Of a stretch of 64,000 bases of DNA, positions 23,925 through 33,812 are shown piece by piece; position 1 is the first letter of the stretch; every line of letters starts with the position of its first letter. The stretch spans positions 219,315,854-219,379,853 of the forward strand of contig NC_073302.1 of the NCBI RefSeq assembly GCF_027595985.1. The letters are read 5' to 3'. Source of the stretch: Sorex araneus (lineage: Eukaryota; Chordata; Mammalia; Eulipotyphla; Soricidae). The notes below the pieces were generated by a model, which was not told where the DNA came from, did not search any database, and was given only the letters and a program-made list of their open reading frames with translations. Position numbers and translations under genes: made by a program.

Positions 23925-24540
23925 ATGAGATGGAATCGCCCCCGGAAGGCGGGAGGAAGAACGTTCCCTGCCAAGGGTGAGTCAGGGCTTCCTGTGCTCA
24001 CTGAGCCAGAAGAGCATCCATTCGCACACCTGGAGCTCACCGCACATGCCATGCCAGAAATCAGCAATGAAGCTGCAGCCTGGAAGTGTAAGTTTCCTAC
24101 CGATGTGATGGGTGTGATTGCAGAGATTACACAGCCACATTTGGCTATGGTGCTCACATCTCTTGGCTGTGCGGGTTACACACGCACAGTGGCAGGACCT
24201 GCAAGTGTGCTCACTGGACTCACACTTGTTTTGTGGTGGTGCTCTGCACCCTCTGCTTCTGATGCATGCCCGGGGCACTGCACTGCTGCCGCACATCCTT
24301 GCAGGGGCTGGGTGGGAAAGCACGCACTGCTAGCCCCAGTGCTTGCACACTGCAGTTCTGGTACTCATACACAGCGGACCATGGCACAGGCAGAAATCAC
24401 TTGAATGGCTGGGGGTTCACAGGCAGAAGAGCTTCGAGGATCAAACAGAGGAGCCACCAGATTGCATTTGGAGCATGTGATGGCTCAGAGGATTGGGGGG
24501 AAGAAAGCAAGTGCTTTAGTCACAAAGTCATCTCCTAGCT
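23925..24540. other. GC-richer island of unknown nature in intron 2
   Basis: A 0.6-kb patch much richer in GC than the surrounding intron. It has a 159-codon plus-strand open frame at 23925-24404 and overlapping frames on both strands. No domain, signal peptide or recognisable repeat is visible. Overlapping open frames on both strands suggest composition rather than coding. It could be a conserved non-coding element or an old repeat; unresolved. Confidence 0.3.
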
Positions 24541-26006
24541 CCTGGATCTCCCAGACTATTTTCAAGCAGGAGAGTAATGTGTTTGAAATGACGTCTTAAG
24601 ATGACTCTTGTAGAGAATGAAGGAAATTTGGCAAGGGCAAGACAAGGAGATTAACATAAGGCTGTGGTAGGAAGACCAATGTGATGTAGAAAGGATGAAT
24701 TTGTATGATCTTGGGTCTCTATCTGCAGGCCTTAGGGGTCAGGTAGAACAAAAAGAGATTTCAAGCATGATTCTGGTTTCCTTGGGCAGCAGAGACTGGC
24801 AAGTCCCATTCTTCAATGGCAATGGGAAACACTAAAATGGGCATGAAAACTGTTTGGAGGAGGAAATAACAAGGCCATTGTGAGCACGTTCATTGTTAGA
24901 TGTCTTATTTCTTAGAAAGGTGCCTACAGCAAGACCGGTTTTCTGATTCTGCTTATCTTCTCTCCCATCATAGTTCGGAGCCTTTGGAGTTAGAACTGCA
25001 TAAATATTGGGTCTGCCTCTTGAAATAACTGGTGATGTGATCATGAGACAAATGACTGAACCTTTCTGAGCCTTGGGTTCATTTGCAGAAGGGATAATAA
25101 TACCTACCTAATTTACTATGAAGATTAAGTAAATTCATGGAAATAGGATCACTCATGCAGCAAGAGTTCTCTTGCATGGCTATACCTGCTATTAGGGCGA
25201 CTTTCTTTTTAAATTATTTTGGCATGTTCTTTCAATATAATGAAAGAACATTTTCATTATATCTTCTTATATATTTCAAGATATAACTTTTCCTTCTTTC
25301 TTCATTTTGTCCATTCTTTTCTTCCCCCTTCTGTCATTTTATTTCTTCTTCTTTGCTTTTTCCTCTCTTGTGGCAGCTAGCTATCTTTCAACTTAGACTG
25401 TCTGACTTTGAAATGTTGACTGATTTTGGTGAAGAGTTGGAATGTATAAGGAATAAAGCAGTAAAAAGGATGTAGCTTTTGGAAATGCTGGTTAAAGTAA
25501 AAAAAACCCTCTGTTATGATTATATCATAAGTTGGTACCTACACTAAGATGTTTCATAAACTTGGAATAATCGGTTTTCCCTATGGTTGGGTAAGAGAAA
25601 TGCTGCATGGTGTATCTGTCTAGAACTGGCATATTTTATTTCTCTTTTCAATGACTGAAGCAGATGTGCATGTTAAATAGAGTCACATGATATTATCAAA
25701 ATGTAGCACTCCAAAACAACTAGGTGTAACAAATATGAGAGTCAAATGGTAACTCTAATTTGCAACTCTAATACAGCGGTCACCTCTGATGGAAGATTGG
25801 TAAAATCCCACATTTATTCTGTACTTGAAACAACTTAAATATAGATATAGTAGCCTCGACTGACAGATGTTTCAGGTAGTTCAACCACAAATCAATTTAG
25901 TATTATACGTTGGAGAAAATTAGCAAATTTAGATACTAAAAAAGAACATATACTTTGAAATTCTCTACTGAAGTCATTTAGAAAATAAGTACCATAGGTA
26001 ATGATT

Positions 26007-26250
26007 AGGACTGGAGCTATAGCACAGAGGGTAGGGCTTTTGCCTTGCACACAGTCGATCTGGGTTCGATTCCTCCGCCCCTCTCAGGAAGCCTGGCAAG
26101 CTACCAAGAGTATCCCGCCCACATGGCAGAGCCTTGCAAGCTACCTATGGCATATTCAATATGCCAAAAACAGTAACAAGTCTCACAAGGAGACATTACT
26201 GGTGCCCGCTTGAGCAAATCAATGAGCAATGGGAAGACAGTGACAGTGAC
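26007..26250 (+). mobile_element. RTE-tailed SINE, full length, perfect TSD
   Basis: tRNA head (GGACTGGAGCTATAGCAC, AGAGGGTAGGG as A-box region, GGTTCGATTCC as B box). Then the body shared with the RTE 5' region: 26147-26178 is identical over 32 nt to 38834-38865. Next the RTE 3' end: 26189-26232 matches 40017-40060 at 36 of 44 positions. The tail is GACAGTGACAGTGAC. Flanked by an 11-nt TSD AGGTAATGATT (25996-26006, 26251-26261). Confidence 0.95.
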
Positions 26251-26297
26251 AGGTAATGATTGTCTCTCCTAATACATTTATCAAAAACTGAAGGTTG

Positions 26298-26395
26298 CAT
26301 TTGCAAATGATGATGATCATCATCATCATCCCGTTGATTGTCGATTTTTTTGAACGGTCTCGGTAACATCTCCATTCATCCTAGCCCTGAGATTT
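26298..26395 (-). mobile_element. tRNA-less RTE derivative, 3' part (split by a 2.5-kb L1)
   Basis: Microsatellite tail TGATGATGATCATCATC, then CCCGTTGATTGTCGATTTTT, CGGTAACATCTCCATTCATC and CTAGCCCTGAGATTTTAGAA. It matches the element at 44.03-44.26 kb up to the point where L1 sequence begins, and resumes at 28872. Confidence 0.88.
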
Positions 26396-26403
26396 TAGAA
26401 GCC

Positions 26404-28863
26404 ACTTTTTAAAAAAAATTATTTATTTTTAATTAGAGAATCACCGTGAGGGTACAGTTACAGATTTATACACTTTTGTGCTCATGCTTCCCTCATACAA
26501 AGTTCGGGAACCCATCCCTTCACCAGTGCCCATTCTCCACCACCAGTAAACCCAGCATCCCTCCCACCCTCCCCAATCCCATCTCCCCCCACCCCACCCT
26601 GCCACTGTGGCAGGGCATTCCCTTCTGTTCTCTCTCTCTAATTAGCTGTTTTGGTTTGCAATAAAGGTGTTGAGAGGCCTCTGTGCTCAGTCTCTAGCCC
26701 TCATTCAGCCCGCAACTCCCTTCCCCCGCATGGCCTTCTACTACAATGTAGTTGGTGATCCCTTCTCTGAGTTGCCCTTTCCCCAGAATGTGAGGCCAGC
26801 CTCCAAACCATGGAGTCAACCTCCTGGTACTTAATTCTACAACTCTTGGGTGTTAGTCTCCCACTCTGTTATTCTATACACCACAGATGAGTGCAATCTT
26901 TCTATGTCTGTCTCTCTCTTTCTGACTCATTTCACTCAGCATGAAACTTTCCATGCTGATCCACTTACATGCAGATTTCATGACTTCCTTTTTTCTAACA
27001 GCTGCATAGTATTCCATTGTATAGATGTACCAAAGTTTCCTCAACCAGTCATCCGTTCTAGGGCATTCAGGTTTTTTCCAGATTCTGGCTATTGTAAACA
27101 GTGCTGTGATGAACATATAAGTGCAGATGTCGTTTCGACTATACTTTTTTGCCTCTCTGGGATATATTCCCAGCAGTGGTATTGCTGGGTCAAATGGGAG
27201 CTCAACCTCTAGTTTTTTGAGAATCGTCCATATTGTTTTCCAAAAGGGCTGAACCAGTCGGCATTCCCACCAGCAGCGTAGAAGGGTCCCTTTCTCCCCA
27301 CATCCTCTCCAACAGCGGTTGCTTTTGTTCTTTTGGATGTGTGCTAGTCTCTGTGGTGTGAGGTGGTATCTCGTGGTTGTTTTGATCCTCATCTCTCTGA
27401 TGATTAGTGATGCAGAGCACTTTTTTTTTCTTTTTGGGTCACACCCGGCAATGCACAGGGGTCATTCCTGGCTCATGCACTCAGGAATTACCCCTGGCAG
27501 TGCTCAGGGGACCATATGGGATGCTGGGATTCGAACCCGGGTTGGCCGCGTGCAAGGCAAATGCCCTACCCACTGTGCTATCGCTCCAGCCCCGATGTAG
27601 AGCAGTTTTTCATGTGCCTTTTGGCCATTCGTATTTCTTCCTTGGTAAAGTTTCTGTTCATTTCTTTGCCCCACTTTTTGATGGGGTTGGATGTTTTCTT
27701 CTTGTAGAGTTCAACCATTGCTTTATATACCATTGATATCAACCCATTATCTGATGGGTATTGTGTAAATATCCTTTCTCATTCTGTGGATAGTCTTTGT
27801 ATTCTGGTCACTGTATCTTTTGCGGTGCAGAAGCTTTTTAGTTTAATGTAGTCCCATTTGTTGATCTCTGTTTTTACTAGATTGCTTAGTTTCGTGTCAC
27901 CATTGAAGATACCTTTATCTTCAATATCGTGGAGGGTTTTGCCGACCTTGTTTTCAATGTACCTTATGGTTTGTGGTCTAATGTTGAGGTCTTTAATCCA
28001 TTTTGATCTGACTTTTGTGCATGGTGTCAGGTCAAGGTCTAAGCCCAATTTTTTGCATGTGGTTGTCCAGTTGTGCCAGCACCATTTGTTAAAGAGGCTT
28101 TCCTTGCTCCACTTCACATCTCTTGCTCCCTTATCAAAGATTAGATGATCATACATTTGGGGTTGTGTGTAGGGATATTTCACCCTGTTCCATTGGTCTA
28201 CGGCTCTGCCTTTGTTCCAGTACCATGCTGTTTTAATTGTTACTGCTTTGTAGTAAAGTTTGAGGTTGGGGAGGGTGATGCCTCCCACCGTCTTTTTCCC
28301 AAGAATTGTTTTAGCTATCTGTGGACGTTTGTTGTTCCATATGAATTTTAGGATTGCTTGATTCGTTTCTTTGAAGAATGTCATGGGTATCCTTATAGGG
28401 ATCGCGTTGAATCTGTATAATGCTTTGGGGAGTATTGCCATTTTGACAACATTGATTCTCCCTATCCATGAGCAGGGTATATGTTTCCATTTCCTCATGT
28501 CCTCTTTTATTTCATGGAGTAACGTTTTATAGTTTTCTTTGTAGAGGTCTTTTACTTCCTTGGTTAAGCTGATTCTGAGGTACTTGATTTTCTGGGGCAC
28601 GATTGTGAATGGGATTGCTTTTTTCATGTCCCTTTCCTCTGCCTCATTGTTTGTGTATAGGAAGGCCATGGGTTTTTGGGTATTGATTTTGTAGCCTGCA
28701 ACTTTACTGTATAAGTCTATTGTTTCTAAAAGTTTCTTAATAAAGGCTTTAGGCTTCTCTAGATATAGTATCATATCGTCTGCAAATAGTGAGAGTTTGA
28801 TTTCTTCCTTTCCTATCTGGATGCCCTTAATCTGTTTTTCTTGTCTAATATCTATCACAAGTA
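26404..28863 (-). mobile_element. 5'-truncated L1 (antisense): 3' UTR and C-terminal third of ORF2
   Basis: Runs on the minus strand from within the reverse transcriptase domain to the poly(A). The minus-strand frame 27779-28858 (359 codons) starts just upstream of the catalytic FADD motif ([12 protein letters not shown] near 28790) and continues through the thumb region. The frame 26874-27392 carries the cysteine-rich C-terminal motif (C-x3-C, then H and C) and ends before the 3' UTR. A SOR SINE at 27421-27593 and a frame change separate them. Flanked by TAGAAGCC (26396-26403, 28864-28871), a likely TSD within the RTE derivative. It lacks the 5' UTR, ORF1, endonuclease and first part of RT, so it is dead. 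Confidence 0.95.
27421..27593 (-). mobile_element. SOR SINE nested inside the L1
   Basis: Inverted near-consensus SOR copy from GGGTCACACCCGGCAATGC to TATCGCTCCAGCCCC. It is bracketed by GATGCAGAGCAC (27409-27420) and GATGTAGAGCAG (27594-27605), an imperfect 12-nt TSD of L1 sequence. It interrupts the ORF2 remnant, so it is younger than the L1. Confidence 0.93.
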
Positions 28864-28871
28864 TAGAAGCC

Positions 28872-29046
28872 TTTTTTTACTCATCCGTCCTTCTCATTCT
28901 GCATTGGAGGCTCTTTCAGGGTCAGGGGAATGAGACCCATCATTGTTACTGTTTTGGCTTATGAATATGTATGGAGAGCTTGCCAGGCTCTCCCATGTGG
29001 GCAGGAAACTCTCGGTAGCTTGCCAGGTTCTCCAAGAGGGAGAACT
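28872..29046 (-). mobile_element. tRNA-less RTE derivative, 5' part after the L1
   Basis: ACTCATCCGTCCTTCTC, then TTGGAGGCTCTTTCAGGG, AATGAGACCCATCATTG, GAGCTTGCCAGGCTCTCC and CTCGGTAGCTTGCCAGG, ending CTCCAAGAGGGAGA. It resumes exactly where the 26298-26395 piece stopped, so the two are one element split by L1. Confidence 0.88.
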
Positions 29047-29395
29047 AGGCTATAAGATGTCCAAGTTTCCAGGAGCTTGGTTTTATAGTCTCTGGATGTT
29101 GGCTGTTGATGGGATTACATGATGCCAGAGGCAGTTTCTGGGTGTGACTGCCCAGCTACTGGAAAATGGGGGATCTGGGTGGAAGAAGCCCAGACTTGAT
29201 CTGAGCAGGCTTGGAGATCTCAGTCTTGAGTTCCGCACACCTGGGGTCCTCTGCCGGTTCCTTCATGCATGAGGCTCGTCCGAACTTATCAGACTCTCTT
29301 GCCCTCAAGCCTGGCTGTCTTCACCAGGGCCCCTCAGAGTGGGTGGGTTGAGTTTCCCTCCCCACCTGGAGCAGAGCCTCAGCAGCCAAGCAATG
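29047..29395 (-). other. GC-richer segment next to the RTE derivative, possible RTE 5' UTR
   Basis: Directly continues from the 5' end of the RTE derivative with no visible boundary. It is richer in GC than the flanks and contains runs such as GGGGTCCTCTGCCGGTTCC. It may be further 5' UTR of a longer RTE copy, or host DNA. I saw no clear match to the segment upstream of the 38.8-kb RTE. Confidence 0.3.
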
Positions 29396-29427
29396 GCAGA
29401 TGAAGCAATGTCAAATATTACAGCAAA

Positions 29428-29489
29428 AACATGCGGATTGGCTGCGTGCAAAGCAAACGCCCTACTCGCTGTGCTATCGTTCCAGTCCC
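29428..29489 (-). mobile_element. tRNA-head fragment of a shrew SINE
   Basis: Only the inverted head is present: GGCTGCGTGCAAAGCAAACG, CCCTACTCGCTGTGCTATCG, TTCCAGTCCC. The body is missing. Confidence 0.75.
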
Positions 29490-29544
29490 AACTTTATGCT
29501 TTTTAAAGTCTTGTGTATTAGAACCAGGGTTATGGCTGTAAGTG

Positions 29545-29655
29545 TGGACCACATGCCTCCCATACAGAGGCCCCAAATTGAATCCCTGGTAACACATGGT
29601 CCCCTGAATTCTGCCGAATAGCTGTGGTACCTCCCAGCACTGCTGGGTGTGACTG
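29545..29655 (+). mobile_element. Old SOR-like SINE remnant
   Basis: Weak match: CCAAATTGAATCCCTGG, ACATGGTCCCCTGAATTCTG, AGCACTGCTGGGTGTGAC. Probably a degraded SOR copy. Confidence 0.5.
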
Positions 29656-29744
29656 TCATAGAATCACCAGCCAACTCTGAATCATTATTGGTTAGGCCTG
29701 GGCAGTCAGCCTGAGTATCACCGAAAGTGACACCCAGCCCCATT

Positions 29745-30312
29745 AAGAATAGCTCAGGATGGACTTGGAGAGAATCATGCTGAGAGACATGAATCAAAAG
29801 GACAGTGATAGACATAGAATGATTGCCTTTATCTGTGGAGTATTAAAAATAAGGTGTAATATGAGACTAATACCCATGGACAATAGAAAACATGAAACAA
29901 GAAACAATAGAAAATTGGTGCCCAGGTAGAAGCTTGCTACAGGTGAAAGGATGGGGAGAGGGCAGTTAGGATAGAGAAGAGACCCATAAGATAATGATAG
30001 TTGGAAGGATCATTCTGGGCAAGAACTGAGTGCACAAAGGAGGTAAAGGTATTTACATGATAAACTTTCCTATATTGCAAACCATAATGCCCAAAAGAAA
30101 AGGAAGAGAGAGAGACAGAGAGACAGAGACAGAGACAGAGAGACAGAGAGAAGAGATGGGGTTGGAGCTGGGGCAGGTAGAGAGGATGACAGGAGGGAAA
30201 CTGGGGACATTGGTGGTGGGAAATGTAATACTGGCGAAGGGATATATACTATAATATTGTATGACTGAAATCCAATCATGAAAAACCCTGTTAAAAACAA
30301 AGCAAAGCAAAA
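29745..30312 (+). mobile_element. L1 3' end in sense orientation (ORF2 tail and 3' UTR)
   Basis: Begins in the last ORF2 codons (GGAGAGAATCATGCTGAGAG, GACATAGAATGATTGCC), then the 3' UTR with a purine-rich GAGACAGAGAGAC tract (30103-30153) and CAAACCATAATGCCCAAAAG. The end, GACTGAAATCCAATCATG, is followed by an A-rich tail. It is the same 3' UTR seen inverted elsewhere. One of few sense-oriented L1 ends in this intron. Confidence 0.85.
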
Positions 30313-30333
30313 AACATCTCAGGAAGCCCTACC

Positions 30334-30393
<60 letters not shown>
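30334..30393. repeat. (AC)n microsatellite
   Basis: About 30 uninterrupted AC units just after the L1 tail. A strong candidate polymorphic marker. Confidence 0.95.
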
Positions 30394-30395
<2 letters not shown>

Positions 30396-30484
30396 GCAAA
30401 GACCTTGTATATCCAATGACTTTATAAATAAATAATGCTTGAGTCATAATGGATTTTATTTATGAGCTATAATAAGCTTTCTAA

Positions 30485-30628
30485 GCATGCACAGGGGTTA
30501 CTCCTGGCTCATGCACTCAGTAATTACTCCTGGCGGTTCTCGGGGGACTATATGGGATGCTGGGAATCAACCCAGGTCGGCCGTGTGCAAGGCAAATGCC
30601 CTACCTGCTGTGCTATTGCTCCAGCCTT
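30485..30628 (-). mobile_element. SOR SINE, 3'-end truncated
   Basis: Inverted SOR copy beginning within the body at GCATGCACAGGGGTTACTCC and complete through the head (TGTGCTATTGCTCCAGCC). The 3'-most GGGTCACACC segment and T tail are missing, which is unusual for a SINE and suggests a later deletion. Confidence 0.88.
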
Positions 30629-31059
30629 AGAAATGTCATAATTAATTTCATTTAAAGTTAGGAAAATAAGAATTAATGAAGCGTAAGTTCTTGATAAAGT
30701 GATAAATGGATGAAACAGGCATATAAATAGAGGTATTTTTATTTTCATTTCACTAATGTAGATTCATTTTATAATGTGCATTTCTTATGAGCAAAAATGT
30801 TTGTGTAAGGTAAAAAAAATACTTTCCCCAATATTCCGCTTTGGATGTTAGTATAAACTTAAGGAAAATTAATTTATTAGTTTGGATTTGCTTCTAAAAC
30901 CTAATAAATGTATTTTTACATATATCTTCTATATAAAAATTTATATAACAGTTTTATATAATATAATTTTAAATAATAAATTTAAACAATTTTGTATAAT
31001 AAATTTTTATTGAGGCAATAATAAATACCATGTGCTTCCAGTTAACATCTACAATTCTT

Positions 31060-31208
31060 TTTGGATTTGCTCAGGGATCAATCCTGAATCTGTGCTCAAG
31101 ACTAACTCCTGATGGGTTCAGGAGACCATTTTGGGTGCTGGGGATTGAACTGAGGTCAGTCACATGCAAAGCAAGTGTCTTACCTGCTGAACTATCTCCC
31201 CAGCCTTT
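31060..31208 (-). mobile_element. Older SOR-like SINE with preserved 15-nt TSD
   Basis: Inverted diverged copy: TTTGCTCAGGGATCAATCC, GGGGATTGAACTGAGG, CATGCAAAGCAAGTGTC, CTATCTCCCCAGCC. The TSD ACATCTACAATTCTT (31045-31059, 31209-31223) is still perfect despite element divergence. Confidence 0.9.
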
Positions 31209-31223
31209 ACATCTACAATTCTT

Positions 31224-32362
31224 ACCTTGTTGTTAGAGTTGAGGTTCTTCCAGAAAGAACAAATCAACCATAGCTTTGTTTCATTTAGAGATTCACTTTC
31301 TCCAACAAGTATTAGTATAGCTTATACTAAAAAATTCAAACAAAAGGATTAAAGAGAATGTGTGTTTCTTTTTCTGTTTAGAACTACTTTTGTTCCTCAT
31401 GTTAATTTTGAACTAAGCTTTGAAGGTAGCATCCTTCTTTTACCTTTTGATGGAGGAAGTCAGCTCACAATTTTCTTTTTGTTTCAAGAAAACCCTGACT
31501 TTATGCTTCCAGACTGAGAAAGCAGACATGTTTGTTCTCAGTTTCTTTGCTGACTTCCTCAGAGCAGAAAAGTTTAATTATTTCATCTTGGTAATGCCCG
31601 ACCTGCTACTTTTAACTATACTTATATGGCTGTTAGAGGCATGAGTTGAGAACACAGAAAACAGTGTTTTCTGGCATAGTTCAAGAGAGCCACTTTAGAA
31701 TTGAAAATAAAGTGGTAAAACTGGTCAGTAGACTTCAGAAATTCAGGGACAGAAAAAGAAAACATTTCTCTTGCCCTAATTCTTCTCTTCTCTTATTCTA
31801 TGTGCAAAATAGTTCAAAATTAAGCATGTAACATTATTCCTATGGAATTAAGAGAAGTAAAGTACATTTAACCATTTGAGAAATTTTAACCATTTAATAA
31901 AAAGCAATTCCTGCTATCCAAACCTTAGGTATACTTTTATTTCACCATATATGTCTGCCCAATGACTAAATACAAACAATTTTACTGGTTTCCTGGATTT
32001 CTATAAAATCAGATTTTTTTTCACTAGCTCTATGGCTATGGATTCTGGTAAAACCAGATTGCGTTTTATTTTTAATAACTTAATATCTTAAGCTGTATAA
32101 AATAATAAACAGCACAGAGTAAGTTCTAGATGACTGCTAGCAATGAACCCCTCTATAATGCATATAATATGCATGAGAACCAGAATGTTTATTGGTTGTT
32201 TGCTGATATACCCTCAGTACCTGGCACTTAGTGGTGTGCAGAGGGACTTACTGAGCAAATGATTAACACTTTTTCTAAAACAACTCTCCCAAAGGATCTC
32301 AGTGTCTCTTGCTGGTTTCTCCTCATCTACCTATACCCTGTCTAGGGTAAAACATGATGTGT
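31224..32362. other. Intron 2 stretch without recognisable features
   Basis: AT-rich intronic DNA with only chance short ORFs. I recognise no repeats. Confidence 0.5.
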
Positions 32363-32530
32363 TGGGCTGGAGAAATAGTCCAACGGCAGGGTGCTTGCTT
32401 TGCATCAGTGGATACTGGTTTGATCCCTGGCATCTCCTATGGTGCCTTGAGCCCTTCCAGGGTGATCCCTGAGCACCAATGGGTGTCCTTCCCCTCTCCA
32501 AATTAAAAAAAAAAGAAAAAAAGAAGAAAA
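32363..32530 (+). mobile_element. Diverged SOR-like SINE
   Basis: GGGCTGGAGAAATAGTCCAA head, GGTTTGATCCCTGGC B-box region, GCCTTGAGCCCTTCCAGGG body and a poly(A)-rich tail. Confidence 0.8.
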
Positions 32531-32995
32531 ATACAACCATAATTTTAAAAATATTTTTTAATCCCTCATCTCATTTCTGCTGCCGTGTTAATTTTCTAAA
32601 GTGCAATTCTGCTCTCATCTTTACTTTCCATCTTTCAGCATCTCTTACTAGGCACAGAAGCCAAGCAAGCCTTTTCTTTTACACCCATTAGCCACTGCCC
32701 ACGTGTCCAGCCACCAGCCTATGTAGGATTCCTGACTCTGTCAGCCTTTCACATGTGTCCTGACTCTCCCATTTTCCCCAAATATATTTCACATTGTCTC
32801 TGCATGAAATATGTTCAAAACAGTGCATTTTTCTTCCTAACTTTCATCCTTGTTGGTAAAGCCAGGCATCACCTAGTCTATTTTCCCATAGCCTCTCATT
32901 TGTAGCAAGTGTTAAAAATTATCTAATTATATAGTTATAAACTGATTCATATAATAATTCGGATCATTATGCCAACATTAAAATAGCATATGCAG

Positions 32996-33179
32996 GGCTG
33001 GAGTGATAGCACAGCAGGTAGTCGTTTGTCTTACATGCGGCCTACCCAGGTTCGGTTCCCAGCATCCCATATGGTTCCCCAAGCACCGCCAGGAGTAATT
33101 CCTGAGTGCAGAGCCAGGAGTAACCCCTGTGTATCTCCAGGTGTGACCCAAAAAGCAAATAAATAAATAAATAAATAAA
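32996..33179 (+). mobile_element. SOR SINE, full length
   Basis: GGGCTGGAGTGATAGCACAG head, GGTTCGGTTCCC, body to AGGTGTGACCCAAAAAGC, then a (TAAA)n tail. Little diverged. Confidence 0.93.
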
Positions 33180-33319
33180 ATAACATGCATATATGTGAAT
33201 AATATGTAAATTGTTTACCAACAGATATAAGCGAGTACAAGTAATTGTCATCAAATAATAGTATAAGGTATTAATAAAAACTGTTGTTGGTGTGTTTTTT
33301 GAATAAGTGCTTACAATAT

Positions 33320-33527
33320 GGCGCTGGAGCAGTACAGTGGGTAGGGTGTTTGCCTAGCATGCAGCCAAGCCAGGTTCGAGTCCTCCATCCCTCTCAGAGA
33401 GCCCTGCAGGCTACTGAGAGTATCCTGCCCACATGGCAGAGCCTGGCAAGCTACCCATGCCGTATTTGATATGCCAAAACCAGTAACAACAAGTCTCACA
33501 ATGGAGACGTTACTGGTGCCCACTCAA
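33320..33527 (+). mobile_element. RTE-tailed SINE, lacking its terminal tail
   Basis: tRNA head (GGTTCGAGTCCTCC as B-box region), body with CTACTGAGAGTATCCTGCCC and GCCTGGCAAGCTACCCATG, and RTE 3' end up to GGTGCCCACTCAAGCAAATAA. The last ~30 nt and the GACAGT tail are absent. Confidence 0.9.
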
Positions 33528-33702
33528 GCAAATAATTCCCAATTTCAAATATCTCCTGAACCAGAGGACTCAGAAAAGCAAGTCCAACTGAGATTTGCTT
33601 TCTTTTAACTTAGTGACATTAGACAAGTCCCTCAACCATTGTTTTATGCCTTAGGCTCCTTAGTTTGTCTTTTTTCAAATGTAAAATCAAGAATATAATT
33701 CT

Positions 33703-33812
33703 CTTTTTTTTTAATTTTATTGAATCATCGTGAGAGAGTTACAAGCTTTCATGTTTGGGTTACAATCACACAATGATCAAACACCCATCCCTCCACCAGT
33801 GCACATTCTAAT
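33703..33812 (-). mobile_element. Short L1 3' UTR fragment (antisense)
   Basis: T-run, then TTTATTGAATCATCGTGAG, CACAATGATCAAACACCC and CCATCCCTCCACCAGTGCAC. Only the last ~110 nt of an L1, same subfamily as the 49.4-kb copy. Confidence 0.85.

Noticed and set aside
23925-24404. 159-codon ORF as a novel gene
   Set aside because: No domain, no plausible splice or promoter context, and comparable open frames on the opposite strand. Kept only as an unexplained GC-rich patch.
26007-26085. True tRNA genes at the SINE heads
   Set aside because: The heads keep A- and B-box-like sequences but have no intact cloverleaf and are always followed by SINE bodies; they are tRNA-derived, not tRNA genes.
27779-28858. 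359-codon minus-strand ORF as a functional reverse transcriptase
   Set aside because: It starts at the truncated edge of an L1 within the RT domain, has no endonuclease, and continues into a copy broken by a SINE.
30030-30310. ORFs with repeated RDRETETE or SLSVSVSLSL on either strand
   Set aside because: Translations of the GAGACA purine tract in an L1 3' UTR.
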